Shown here one piece after another: positions 41,332 to 50,185 of a stretch of 64,000 bases of DNA. Numbering within the stretch: the stretch's first letter is position 1; every line of letters begins with the position of its first letter. The translations under genes were made by a program, and so were the position numbers. The stretch comes from Phosphoribacter sp037045045 (lineage in GTDB: Bacteria > Actinomycetota > Actinomycetes > Actinomycetales > Dermatophilaceae): positions 248,001-312,000 of the forward strand of contig JBAOHL010000002.1 in assembly GCA_037045045.1 (NCBI GenBank), written 5' to 3'. The notes beneath the pieces are model-generated. The model searched no databases. It was not told the DNA's origin and saw nothing but the letters and a program-made list of their open reading frames with translations.

Positions 41332-41769
41332 CTACTCAGTTTGAGGGGCCAAGCCTCTCAGGATATCCAGGCGATTCGCCGGAGCGTCAGAGGCCAAGAA
41401 GGCGGGGATAGTGCGCTCGTCGCGCCGCGGGCGGCTCAACAACTCGACCGGCCACTCCGTGATCCGCTCACGTACAACGTGCTCGAAATTCCCCGGCACG
41501 ACTTCCTCGATGTACTCCCGCTGAAGGATCAGAGCGAGAGGAGCCTCTGACCCAGCCAGTTCCTCATGGGCCGACAGCGCGTCCTCGAACCGCGCGAAGG
41601 CCAAGAAGTAGTCATAGCCCGCCCCCATGCTTCCTCGTCTACCCCGCCCCTGACGGCACCAGACCCGGTACTCCAGAACCTCATCCCAGACGTACCCCCC
41701 GCCCGCGCCAACCCGGGCAGGGTAGGACCCGACCATAGAAGGATCAAGAACACCAGGAAACTCCATCAC
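41332..41769 (-). CDS. conserved-looking hypothetical protein, island
   Basis: A 145-aa soluble protein I do not recognise. Codon use is normal and the frame is clean. Notable parts: an aromatic N-terminus (GGYVWDEVLEYRVW), a YDYFLAFARFEDALSAHEE helix, LILQREYIEEVVPG and an FLASDAPANRLDILRG end. The latter half has the look of a compact alpha/beta domain. It lies between the integrase tail and IS remnants, so it may be island cargo. Confidence 0.5.
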   Translation of the reverse strand: MMEFPGVLDPSMVGSYPARVGAGGGYVWDEVLEYRVWCRQGRGRRGSMGAGYDYFLAFARFEDALSAHEELAGSEAPLALILQREYIEEVVPGNFEHVVRERITEWPVELLSRPRRDERTIPAFLASDAPANRLDILRGLAPQTE

Positions 41770-41936
41770 TCCAGTGTCGACCAGAATCGAAGGGACTCGG
41801 CCGCCGACCCGCCGCCGAGCATCCGCCGGTCTCCGGGCCGCGTCCAGGGCGCTTCGCGGCCCTGCCGCCGCGCCCTGCCGGCGACGCTCCCCGTGCCCAC
41901 CGGGGCGCCGAAATCGACGGCGCGGCTACCTCCGAC

Positions 41937-42076
41937 ATGGACGCGCTCCAAGCCCTCGGTGATTACCGCGTCGCGCGCAGACGACTCCTCGAGATCCTGG
42001 GCCTCCCACAGTCCAATCGGGATCCGATTCGGGAGCTGGCTGAAGCCCTCGTTGCGGTGATCCTCGACGCCGAACC
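41937..42076 (+). pseudogene. 5' fragment of an unknown gene truncated by ISL3 remnant
   Basis: About 46 codons starting ATG 41937 (MDALQALGDYRVARRRLLEILGLPQSNRDPIRELAEALVA) give a coherent helical N-terminus. The pattern ends where the ISL3-type transposase similarity begins in another frame, so the gene was cut by insertion. The antisense strand of 41770-41936 holds only GC-rich shadow frames. Family unknown; possibly cargo of the island. Confidence 0.45.
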
Positions 42077-42491
42077 GGCTGCTCACCGACCGGCAACGCC
42101 AACGGCTCATAGACCTGTTCACCGACGAGGACCACGTCGAAGTCGAAGCGACCTGGGGAATCATGCAGCGGATGATCGCTGCCTACCGCAACCCCGACCG
42201 GACCGCCGGCCGCGAGCAGCTCGCTGCTGTCATCGAGGCCCTGCGTGAGGGCGTGCCCGCTGCGCTGGTCGAGTTGCGCCGGCTCGGACGGACGCTGCAC
42301 CAGCGGGCCGCTGACGTGCTGGCCTACTTCGAGCGCCCCGGCACCAGCAACGGGCCACCGAGGCCCCCAACGGCCGGCTCGAACACCTGCGGGGCTCCGC
42401 CCTCGAGTTTCGCAACATCACCAACTACATCGCCAGATGCCTGCTCGAGGCCGGAGGCTTCAGACCCCTGCTACACCGTGGATTGCGATGA
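42077..42491 (+). pseudogene. ISL3-family transposase, 3' fragment with frameshift
   Basis: The last ~138 codons of an ISL3-type transposase: RLLTDRQRQRLIDLF, HVEVEATWGIMQRMIAAYR, LRRLGRTLHQRAADVLAYF, then after a frame change EHLRGSALEFRNITNYIARCLLEAGGFRP to a TGA at 42491. The shift falls near 42357, where GGGCCACC has one C fewer than needed for the expected GTSNGPTEA. The 5' two-thirds are absent. A dead remnant. Confidence 0.8.
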
Positions 42492-42971
42492 GCCAGGAAA
42501 CTTCGGCGCAGTGGCTCAGTGGGATCCCTCGTTGGGGGAGGAGGAACGGGAATCGCCTGGGTCACCGTTACCGTTACCGTTGGGATAACATCCGGAATCT
42601 TGCCGGTTCGGGCGGCATACAGTGTCCGCCCCAAGCGCACCGGACAGGATCGTCGAGATTGCAGCGATCCCGATGCCCCGAATGGACGTGCGTTGAACCT
42701 CCTCCAATTTTGTGTCACAGTTGCTTCCCTTCTAAGCGATGCTGGAGAGGCCGCAGTCTCGCCGAGGGAATGCTCTCCACAACCGCCGCATCTCCGGTGG
42801 TCAGGTGGCACGAGGCGCGTACCTCCTTCGTCGGTGTTACTACGCGAATCCGATCATGACGAGTCCGAGACTCGCCTCACGCGCAACCGAGTGCATAGCG
42901 GGCTGCGCCGCGCGGGACTCGCTGGCGCCCGCCGGGCGCGCCGGCGCGGCGGCGACTACGGTGGCACCACC

Positions 42972-43260
42972 ATGACGCATTCCGACGAGCTCTCGTTCGA
43001 CGTCGAGGGTCTTCCTCCGGCCAAGAACGAGGCGCTGTCGCTCTTCGCCCAGGACCATGCCTACGCCGACCGCGTCCTAACACTGCTCTTGGCCGCTCGG
43101 CAAACAATTGCCTCCGCAGCGAACCATCGCCCCCTCGGCTCCAAGCCCATCGCACTCGATGTCACCCTGACTTCACCGACCGCGCCTCGGGGCGACCCGC
43201 CTTTCGAACTGGCGAGCCGCTCGATCCGGGTACCGTCGAATGATGAAGGGAGCGGATCAG
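42972..43260 (+). pseudogene. truncated RusA-like N-terminus
   Basis: From ATG 42972: FDVEGLPPAKNEALSLFAQDHAYADRVLTLLLAARQ...KPIALDVTLTSPTAPRGDP. The V-x-G-x-P-x-x-K start and the following strands resemble RusA-like Holliday-junction resolvase proteins. After about 75 codons the similarity stops at GDP, where the family normally continues with a D-x-x-N metal site, and the frame runs on into the next gene. I read this as a 3'-truncated gene fused by deletion. The region 42492-42971 before it holds no supported gene. Confidence 0.5.
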
Positions 43261-43559
43261 TGCCTCCAAAGAAGTCAGAATCCAGCGTCGACGCGGAGAA
43301 GGACTCGGAAAGACCGAGCACACTGGGCAGCCAGAAAGCCAAGATAAAGCGCGTCTACCTGCTTTGGTGGACACCCAAGCGTGGCGATTGTGGTGAGGAC
43401 AGTCTGCTGGTCGGATGCTACACATCACGGAAACTGGCGGAGTCTGCCAAGGCGGATTCGATCACGCTGGGCCCCGGGCGGAGGGTCGTGGATCGGTTTG
43501 ATGTGAATGACGAGTGTTGGGTGGATGGCTTCGTGACCATCGTGGGAGATGATGACTGA
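43261..43559 (+). CDS. small protein, possible DUF7336-like, copy 1
   Basis: 98 aa from GTG 43261, preceded by GAAGGGAGCGG. A ~35-residue charged head is followed by RVYLLWWTPKRGDCGEDSLLVGCYTSRKLAESAKADS and WVDGFVTIVGDDD. The order strand, GxYxS turn, helix, final W-x-x-GF strand recalls DUF7336-type proteins. The frame is open upstream into the RusA-like fragment; the GTG with a ribosome site is the more likely start. It forms a pair with the next gene, 2 bp downstream. Confidence 0.55.
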
Positions 43560-43561
43560 CA

Positions 43562-43816
43562 ATGACACAGTTCGTCACTCTTCTGCTTCACTTCCCTGAC
43601 GGGGAAGCCTATCGCATGTTCATCCTTGGGGTATTCGATAACCCAGAAAGCGTGACGGCTGCGGTTGGCCGCTATCGCACCCGGCTCGGCTTCAAGGACC
43701 ATCCCACCCACTTCTGGACTCTCGAGGTGCCCCTGGATGACAGTGCGTGGAGCGGCGGACGCCCTCTCGCGGAGCTCGCCCTGGGTGGATCGTCGAGGGC
43801 GATCCCAGTCCCCTGA
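43562..43816 (+). CDS. small protein, possible DUF7336-like, copy 2
   Basis: 84 aa: TLLLHFPDGEAYRMFILGVFDNPESVTAAVGRYRTRLGFKDHPTHFWTLEVPLDDSAWSGGRP. Same layout as its upstream neighbour (strand, GVF/GCY turn, helix, final aromatic strand) with low identity. Adjacent, co-transcribed small proteins of one fold are typical of immunity or antitoxin pairs, but I see no toxin. The 196 bp to Hen1 (43817-44012) hold nothing I can support. Confidence 0.55.
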   Translation: MTQFVTLLLHFPDGEAYRMFILGVFDNPESVTAAVGRYRTRLGFKDHPTHFWTLEVPLDDSAWSGGRPLAELALGGSSRAIPVP

Positions 43817-44012
43817 CCTGGGCCGGATCCACGAGGAACATCATCTGAGCTGCCACCCGAGCCGCGCTACAGCCGTGAAAATCGAGAATGACTCCGGGGA
43901 GGTGTACGGACGAGGCCCGGCGAGTGGAGTCATCGGCCCTCAGGGCAGGTGGATCCGCGACCACTCGCCAAACCACGAGAAGAGGACACCCGGCCTCGGG
44001 CAGACTGACCGC

Positions 44013-45409
44013 GTGCTGCTGACCGTGTCCACCACCCACACCCCGGCGACGGACCTGGGCTACCTCCTGCACAAGCACCCCGACCGCGTACAGGAGTTCC
44101 GCCAGTCCTTCGGCGTGGCCACCGTCTTCTACCCCGAAGCGGGCGACGACCGGTGCACCGCCGCGCTCGTCCTCGAGATCGACCCCGTCCGGCTGGCCAG
44201 GTCCCGTTCCCGCAACTCCCCCGATTTCACGCTGGCGCAGTACGTCAACGACCGCGCGTATGCCGCCTCCTCGCTGCTGGCCGTCGCGCTCGCCGGCGTC
44301 TTCAACACCGCACGCTCGGGTCGGTGCACCGCTCGTCAAGAGCTCGCCGACTCCGCGATCCCGCTGGAGATCGCCATCCCCGTCCTCCCGTGCCGCGGCG
44401 GGCCCGACATCGCCCACCGCCTCTTCGAACCGTTGGGCTGGCGCGTCGAGGCCGACCCGATCGCCCTCGACGACGCGTTCCCCGAGTGGGGCGACTCTCG
44501 CTACATCCGGCTGCACCTCGCCGGAACTCTCCGGCTGGCCGATGCGCTCAACCAGCTGCACGTGCTCCTCCCGGTCCTCGACGAGGCCAAGCACTACTGG
44601 CAAGGCCCCGACGAGGTCGACAAGCTGTTGCGCTCGGGCGGCGACTGGCTCACCGACCACCCCGACCGGACCCTCATCACCCGCCGCTACCTGGCCGGCG
44701 CGGCGCCCTCACCCGGGTGGCCCTGGCCCGACTCGCAGAGTTGGGCGACGAGGTCGAGGAGGCGGTCGAGCCCGCCGAGGACGAGGAGGCGCTGCAGCCC
44801 GAGGAGAGGCGCGTGCCGCTCAACGTCCAGCGGCACGCGGCGGTTCTCGAAGCGATCCAGGGGGCCGGGGCCACGTCGGTGATCGACCTCGGCTGCGGTC
44901 CGGGGCAGTTCCTCGACCGGCTGGTCAGGACTCCGACGCTCACCCGCATCGCCGGGTGTGACGTCTCGAGCCGTTCCCTGCAGTATGCCGCGCGCCGGCT
45001 GCGGATCGAGCGGATGAGCGAGCGGCAGGCCAGCAGGGTCAGCCTGTTCCAAGGGGCGTTGACCTATGCGGACGCGCGGTTTTCCGGCTACGACGCCGCA
45101 GTGCTCATGGAGGTCATCGAGCACGTCGACGCCTCCCGACTCGACGCCCTCGAACGGGTCGTGTTCGGTTCTGCGGCACCCGGCACGGTCATCGTCACGA
45201 CACCCAACAGCGAGTACAACGTCCGCTACGAGGGTCTGACCGGCATGCGCCACCCCGACCACAGGTTCGAGTGGGACCGGGATGCCTTTGCCGCGTGGGC
45301 GGATCGGGTGGCCGCGGCATACGGGTATGCCGTTGCGCTGCGTGGCGTGGGCGACCCCGATCCAGACCTGGGCTCCCCGACCCAGATGGCGGTGTTCACT
45401 CATGTCTGA
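44013..45409 (+). pseudogene. hen1: Hen1 3'-terminal RNA ribose 2'-O-methyltransferase, frameshifted
   Basis: Bacterial Hen1 works with Pnkp to repair cut RNAs and 2'-O-methylates the 3' end so that the same cut cannot recur. The N-terminal ligase-activating half reads from GTG 44013 (MLLTVSTTHTPATDLGYLLHKHP) to HPDRTLITRRYLAG near 44699. The C-terminal methyltransferase (VIDLGCGPGQFLDRL, EVIEH, HPDHRFEWDRDAF) continues in another frame to 45409. One missing base around 44700, in a GC run (GGCGCGGCGCCC), accounts for the break. Either a real mutation or a sequencing error; both halves are otherwise intact. Confidence 0.82.
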
Positions 45410-47945
45410 GCGACCCGAGCCCCCCATCACCGCCGCGGGACAGCGCCCGCCGCTCGTCGTCCCCTCGATGGGGTTGGTCGTGCTCGTCGGCGTCTCCGGG
45501 AGCGGGAAGTCGACCTTCGCGGCCGAGCACTTCAAACCCACCGAAGTCATCTCCAGCGACGCCTGTCGCGCGCTCGTGGCCGACGACGAGAACGACCAGG
45601 CGGCGACCCCCGATGCGTTCGACGTCCTGCACTACATCGTCGGGACTCGACTGCGCCGCGGTTTGCTCGCCGTCGTCGACGCGACAAACGTCCAGCCACA
45701 GGCGCGCAAGGCGCTCGTCAAGCTGGCGAAGGACCACGACGTCCTGGCCTGCGCGATCGTCCTCGACGTGCCAGAGCGCGTGGCGATCGAACGCAACCGG
45801 CAGCGCCCCGACCGCGACTTCGGGGACCACGTCATCGCCCGACAGCACCGCGACCTCAAGCGGTCGGTGCGGCACCTGGCGAAGGAAGGCTTCCGTCGGG
45901 TCCACGTCCTGCACGGCATCGACGAGATCGCCGAGGCGCGCATCGAGCGGGAGCGGCCTTGGAACGACCGCACCGACCTGCACGGCCCGTTCGACGTCAT
46001 CGGCGACGTCCACGGCTGCCTCGGCGAACTGCGCACTCTGCTGGGCGTTCTGGGCTGGCAGGTGCAGCTCGACGGGGAGGTCGCCGTCGCGGCCACTCAC
46101 CCCGAGGGGCGTCAGGCGGTCTTCGTCGGCGACCTCGTCGATCGGGGCCCGGACACCCCGGGCGTGCTCCGTCTCGTCATGGGCATGGTCGCGGCCGGGA
46201 CCGCCCTCTGTGTGTCCGGCAACCACGAGGTCAAGCTCGTCCGAGCCCTCCGAGGGGCCAACGTCCGCGTCTCGCACGGCCTGGCCGAGTCGCTCGCCCA
46301 GCTCGGCGCCGAGACCGACGAGGTCCGCGCCGAGGCACTGCAATTCATGGACGGACTGCTCAGCCACTACGTCCTCGACGACGGCAATCTCGTCGTCGCC
46401 CACGCCGGCCTCAAGGAGAGCTACCACGGCAGGGCGTCCGGACGGGTGAGGGCCTTCGCCCTCTACGGCGACACCACCGGCGAAACCGACGATTATGGCC
46501 TCCCGGTGCGCTACCCGTGGGCGCGGGACTATCGCGGACGCGCCATGGTCGTCTACGGCCACACGCCCGTCCCGACGCCCGAATGGGTCAACACCACGAT
46601 CTGCCTCGACACCGGCGCCGTGTTCGGGGGCGCGCTCACCGCCTTGCGCTACCCCGAACGTGAGCTCGTGTCGGTGCCCGCCCAGGCGCAGTGGTACGAA
46701 CCGGCCCGACCACTGGCGGCGGCCGTGGACGAGCGCGAGCCCGCGGTCTTGGCGATCGACGACGTGTCGGGAACCCGGTGGCTCGACACGGCCCACGCGG
46801 GCAAGGTCAAGATCCCCGAGGAGAATGCCGCGGCCGCGCTCGAGATCATCAGCCGGTTCGCCGTGGACCCGCGGTGGCTCATCTACCTGCCGCCGACGAT
46901 GTCACCGGCGGCCGCGTCGCACATCGACGGATTCCTCGAACACCCCGAGCAGGCGTTCGAGGAGTATGCCGGCTGGGGCATTACCCAGGTGGTCTGCGAG
47001 GAGAAGCACATGGGCTCGCGCGCCATCGCCGTGCTGGCCCGTGACGCCGCGACCGCCGAGCGACGATTCGGCGTGGGCGACGGTACAACCGGGGTGGTCT
47101 ACACCCGGACGGGTCGGCCCTTCTTCGCCGACACGAACCCCCTCACGGAACGGCTGCGGATCGCCGTGTCCCCGCTGTTCGAGCGGCTCGACACCGATTG
47201 GCTGGCCCTCGACTGCGAACTGCTGCCCTGGTCGGCCAAGGCGCTCGAGCTCATCAAGGTGCAGTATGCCGCGGTGGGCGCCGCCGCCCGACACGCCCTG
47301 CCCGAGGCCCTCGACGCCATGGGCCAGGCCATCCGGCGCGGCATCGACGTGCAGGACCTGGCCTCCCGCACGGAGCGCCGGCTCGGCAACGCCACGGCCT
47401 TCCGCGACGCCTACGCGGCATACTGCCGTCCCAGCGACGGCATCGACGGGATCACCATCGCGCCCTTCCAGATCCTCGCCGCCGAGGGCCGCGCGCTTGC
47501 GCTGACCGAGTCGCACGAGTGGCACCTCGCCCAGTTGGCGACGCTCGAGGACGAGTTCATCACCCCCACCCGCCACCGGTTCGTCGATCTCGCCTCGACC
47601 CGCGAACGCGCCGAGGCCGTCGATTGGTGGCTGGACCTCACCAGCGCCGGCGGGGAGGGCGTCGTCGTCAAGCCCGCCCAGCTGACCCCTGATCGCATCC
47701 AGCCTGGCCTGAAGGTACGCGGGCGCGAGTACCTGCGGATCATCTACGGACCCGACTACACCGATTCGCTCGAGCTGCTGCGTGGGCGCCATCTCGGGAA
47801 GAAGCGCCAGCTCGCGCAGCGCGAACACGGGCTCGGCCTGGACGCCCTCGACGGCTTCGTCAGCCACGAGCCCCTGTGGAAGACCCACCAGTTCGTCTTC
47901 GCCGTGCTCGCCCTCGAGTCCGAACCGGTGGACCCTCGTCTCTAA
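45402..47945 (+). CDS. pnkp: polynucleotide kinase-phosphatase-ligase Pnkp (RNA repair)
   Basis: 847 aa with three catalytic modules. 5' kinase: GVSGSGKST at residues 30-38 and DVPERVAIERNRQRP. Central 2',3'-phosphatase of the calcineurin type: G-D202-V-H204-G, GDLVDRGP near 245 and GNHE near 272. C-terminal adenylyltransferase (ligase) with the nucleotidyl Lys K535 in CEEKHMGSRA and VVVKP near 760. It heals and, with Hen1, seals RNA broken by ribotoxins. The ATG at 45402 overlaps the Hen1 stop by 8 bp, so the two are one operon. Confidence 0.93.
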   Translation: MSERPEPPITAAGQRPPLVVPSMGLVVLVGVSGSGKSTFAAEHFKPTEVISSDACRALVADDENDQAATPDAFDVLHYIVGTRLRRGLLAVVDATNVQPQARKALVKLAKDHDVLACAIVLDVPERVAIERNRQRPDRDFGDHVIARQHRDLKRSVRHLAKEGFRRVHVLHGIDEIAEARIERERPWNDRTDLHGPFDVIGDVHGCLGELRTLLGVLGWQVQLDGEVAVAATHPEGRQAVFVGDLVDRGPDTPGVLRLVMGMVAAGTALCVSGNHEVKLVRALRGANVRVSHGLAESLAQLGAETDEVRAEALQFMDGLLSHYVLDDGNLVVAHAGLKESYHGRASGRVRAFALYGDTTGETDDYGLPVRYPWARDYRGRAMVVYGHTPVPTPEWVNTTICLDTGAVFGGALTALRYPERELVSVPAQAQWYEPARPLAAAVDEREPAVLAIDDVSGTRWLDTAHAGKVKIPEENAAAALEIISRFAVDPRWLIYLPPTMSPAAASHIDGFLEHPEQAFEEYAGWGITQVVCEEKHMGSRAIAVLARDAATAERRFGVGDGTTGVVYTRTGRPFFADTNPLTERLRIAVSPLFERLDTDWLALDCELLPWSAKALELIKVQYAAVGAAARHALPEALDAMGQAIRRGIDVQDLASRTERRLGNATAFRDAYAAYCRPSDGIDGITIAPFQILAAEGRALALTESHEWHLAQLATLEDEFITPTRHRFVDLASTRERAEAVDWWLDLTSAGGEGVVVKPAQLTPDRIQPGLKVRGREYLRIIYGPDYTDSLELLRGRHLGKKRQLAQREHGLGLDALDGFVSHEPLWKTHQFVFAVLALESEPVDPRL

Positions 47946-48052
47946 CCGCGGCGACGCGGCGCGGTGCGGGCGATGCGTGCAGAATGGCGCTGAACGAGGT
48001 CGCTGGTCCCGTTGACCACTAGCGGCACCTACTCCAGACGGGATCAGCCCAG

Positions 48053-48856
48053 TCAGGTCGCGCGGTCGGGTGCTGACGGCGTCACTTCCGAGTGCGCCGA
48101 TCGCGGGGGTGCGTCGGTGGCGGGGGCGTTCGGCACCCCGCCGAGCAGGTCGAGCACTCGCTCCCAGCGCCGCTGATACTTCGGGCCGAACCGCTCGGCG
48201 CTGCGCTCCTGCTTCCTGGAACCGGAGCCGTAGTTGCGCCGCGCCCACCAGGAATCGGGCTTGGCGAGCCGGATCGAGCCGAGGATGAGCATGAGGGGCA
48301 AGAAGATCCCCATCAGCGCCAGCGGCAGCTTGCCCTTGAGGATGCACAGGACCGACAACGCCAGACCGATGAGCACCGACCCGGCAATGACGGCCCCGGT
48401 CGGCCCTTCGGTGTCACCGAGGTCGAACGGATCCGAGCCGAGCACCAGCACGAGGCAGATGACGAACGCCGTCATGATGGCGCTGATGGACTTGCGCCCC
48501 TCATTGGCCCAGTAGACGTCCTCCAGGTGCAGCCACATGGCGAACTCGTCCAGTGCCAGCGCCGCGCCAACGCCGAACAGCGCGGCCAGCACGTCGAGGG
48601 CGACTCCAGCCGGTCGATAGGTGATCAGCAGCAACCCCACGACGAGCACCGTCAGGATGCCCCAGACCTGGTGGTGGACGTGCACTCCCCCGATATGCAC
48701 GTCCTTGATGAGGCCCCCACTCTCAGATGCGCGCTGCGCCGAACGCGCCCGGATCTTGCGCGTGACGAACCGGGTGAGCAGCGCCGAGGAGACGAACCCG
48801 AAGAGCAGCCACAACACGGGCAGTCGCTGCGGGTCGATGATGTCGTCCAGCTTCAC
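48053..48856 (-). CDS. polytopic membrane protein, unknown function
   Basis: 267 aa with about six hydrophobic helices (first at about residues 12-32, last near 190). A central HIGGVHVHHQVWG segment is His-rich and could bind metal or haem, and ALALDEFAMWLHLEDVYW follows in a loop. The tail of ~50 residues is cytoplasmic and basic. I recognise a conserved actinobacterial membrane protein pattern but no assigned function. Divergent from the next membrane protein gene. Confidence 0.65.
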   Translation of the reverse strand: MKLDDIIDPQRLPVLWLLFGFVSSALLTRFVTRKIRARSAQRASESGGLIKDVHIGGVHVHHQVWGILTVLVVGLLLITYRPAGVALDVLAALFGVGAALALDEFAMWLHLEDVYWANEGRKSISAIMTAFVICLVLVLGSDPFDLGDTEGPTGAVIAGSVLIGLALSVLCILKGKLPLALMGIFLPLMLILGSIRLAKPDSWWARRNYGSGSRKQERSAERFGPKYQRRWERVLDLLGGVPNAPATDAPPRSAHSEVTPSAPDRAT

Positions 48857-48952
48857 AGGCTCAACTCGGCTCTCCCGTGGCGGCGGGCTGCTCCGGTGTC
48901 ATCAGCACGTCGTCCACCCGGTGGAGGGCGGCGTGGATCTAGCCTAGGCCGA

Positions 48953-49540
48953 ATGGAAACCCACGACGCGCCGCCGCCGCAGTCGACTCCCGTCCAGCCC
49001 GGGCCCACCGCCGCCGCCGACCTCGCACCGACGAGGACCGGCGGGTCGCACAGCGCGCGACTGCTCGCCCGGGTCGGGTTGGGCCCGAGCAATGCTCGGG
49101 GATCCTCCAACATGGTCTACGGGTCGTTGCTCACCGGCGCCTACTTCCTCGCCGTGATCGAACTCCCGGAGATGGTCAACAGATTCGTCGAGAAGGGCCT
49201 CATCGGGTTCTTCGTCATGGCCACCTGCCACGGCTTCGCCAACTACGTGACGACGGACGTCGGACTGCCGCTGTCGCGGCGCATTACGCAGTTCTGGACC
49301 AACGAGATCTACCTCATCGCGCCGTTCACGATGGCCGCCGCCGCGACCCTCGTCGTGGAGCACTTCTCCGATTCGGACAACGCCGTCGACATTGGCTACA
49401 ACATCTCCCTCGGCATCATCGCGCTGCTTACGTATGCCGCGAGCCGAGGCGCGCACCGCAGCCGGCCGCGGGCGCTCTTCGTCGCCGTGCTCGCCGCCGT
49501 CGTCGGCATCGTGGTCGGCGCACTCAAGGCCTACCTGTAG
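48953..49540 (+). CDS. membrane protein, unknown function
   Basis: 195 aa: a disordered Pro/Ala/Thr-rich head of ~45 residues, then four hydrophobic segments (about residues 55-72, 82-100, 119-137, 165-192). A conserved-looking loop reads CHGFANYVTTDVGLPLSRRITQFWTNEIYL. The ATG at 48953 follows TAGCCTAGG closely, suggesting a very short or absent 5' leader. Role unknown; it forms a divergent pair with the 48053-48856 gene. Confidence 0.6.
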   Translation: METHDAPPPQSTPVQPGPTAAADLAPTRTGGSHSARLLARVGLGPSNARGSSNMVYGSLLTGAYFLAVIELPEMVNRFVEKGLIGFFVMATCHGFANYVTTDVGLPLSRRITQFWTNEIYLIAPFTMAAAATLVVEHFSDSDNAVDIGYNISLGIIALLTYAASRGAHRSRPRALFVAVLAAVVGIVVGALKAYL

Positions 49541-49582
49541 CCCTGCCGCGCAGGTCACGGCAAGAGCAGCCCTCGGCCCGAA

Positions 49583-49708
49583 TCAGGCCTTGAGGAAACG
49601 CAGGTAGAACGCGACGAACACCAACACCACCCCGATGTTGACCATGAGCCGCGGCCAGAAGTGGTCGCGGAGGAACAGGATGTCGACGCCGACGATAACG
49701 GCCACCAT
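49583..49708 (-). CDS. 41-aa small membrane protein
   Basis: MVAVIVGVDILFLRDHFWPRL..., two short hydrophobic helices joined by RDHFWPRL and ending FYLRFLKA. The hydrophobic pattern and codon bias are those of a real protein. Homologues I recall start ~8 residues earlier with a TILYIVAM-like helix; here TILYIVA is encoded just upstream but is closed off by a TGA two codons before it, so the start may be the ATG at 49708 or the N-terminus may have suffered an indel. Confidence 0.5.
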   Translation of the reverse strand: MVAVIVGVDILFLRDHFWPRLMVNIGVVLVFVAFYLRFLKA

Positions 49709-49811
49709 GGCGACGATGTAGAGGATGGTGCCTCACAGCCGTCCCATCGACAGCTTCCGTTCACGCCGCGCGAGCGAACGTCCTGCCACCGCTGTCCGGC
49801 CGTGTGTTCGG

Positions 49812-50108
49812 TCAGGCGCCGCTGTCCCCCGAAGGCCGGGCCGTCGCCTCGCGCTCGTCGCGCTCGCGTTCCAGGCTGCGCCGAGTCCGCTTGGGCATAC
49901 CGATCCCGAGCCCGAGCAGCAGCCCACCAGCGGCGCCGAGGCCGGTCATCGCGGCGATCAGTGGGCTCGGGTTGTCCTTGGGGTTGTTATACGTGCGCAT
50001 CGTCTCGTGCATGATGTTGACGTCGTAGATGTTCTTCACCAGCAGGGCGGCCGCCCCGACGATGAGGACCGCGCCGAGCAGGACGAAGAACGACTTCAGC
50101 ATTCTCAC
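49812..50108 (-). CDS. small two-helix membrane protein
   Basis: 98 aa: helix 1 at about residues 5-26 (SFFVLLGAVLIVGAAALLV), an external NIYDVNIMHETMRTYNNPKDNP loop, helix 2 at about 48-70 rich in Gly, and a charged C-terminus. Function unknown. The start at 50108 is the first Met of the family-like MRMLKSFF. The gene stands alone upstream of the acyltransferase operon. Confidence 0.6.
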   Translation of the reverse strand: MRMLKSFFVLLGAVLIVGAAALLVKNIYDVNIMHETMRTYNNPKDNPSPLIAAMTGLGAAGGLLLGLGIGMPKRTRRSLERERDEREATARPSGDSGA

Positions 50109-50185
50109 GCGAGTCAGAGTAGCCGGTGGGTATGCCGGCCGCGCGGCGACGACCCGCAGGCGAGCCGCTTGCGCTCGGCCCGGCG

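Noticed and set aside
42519..42971. Plus-strand frame upstream of the RusA-like ATG, joining it to 43559
   Set aside because: The first 150 codons show no protein-like pattern (VTVTVTV run, Arg-rich stretch); the coherent sequence begins at ATG 42972.
43817..44012. Right attachment site of the tRNA-Arg island
   Set aside because: I looked for a copy of the tRNA 3' end (TTCGAATCTGCCCGGGGGCA) up to Hen1 and found none.
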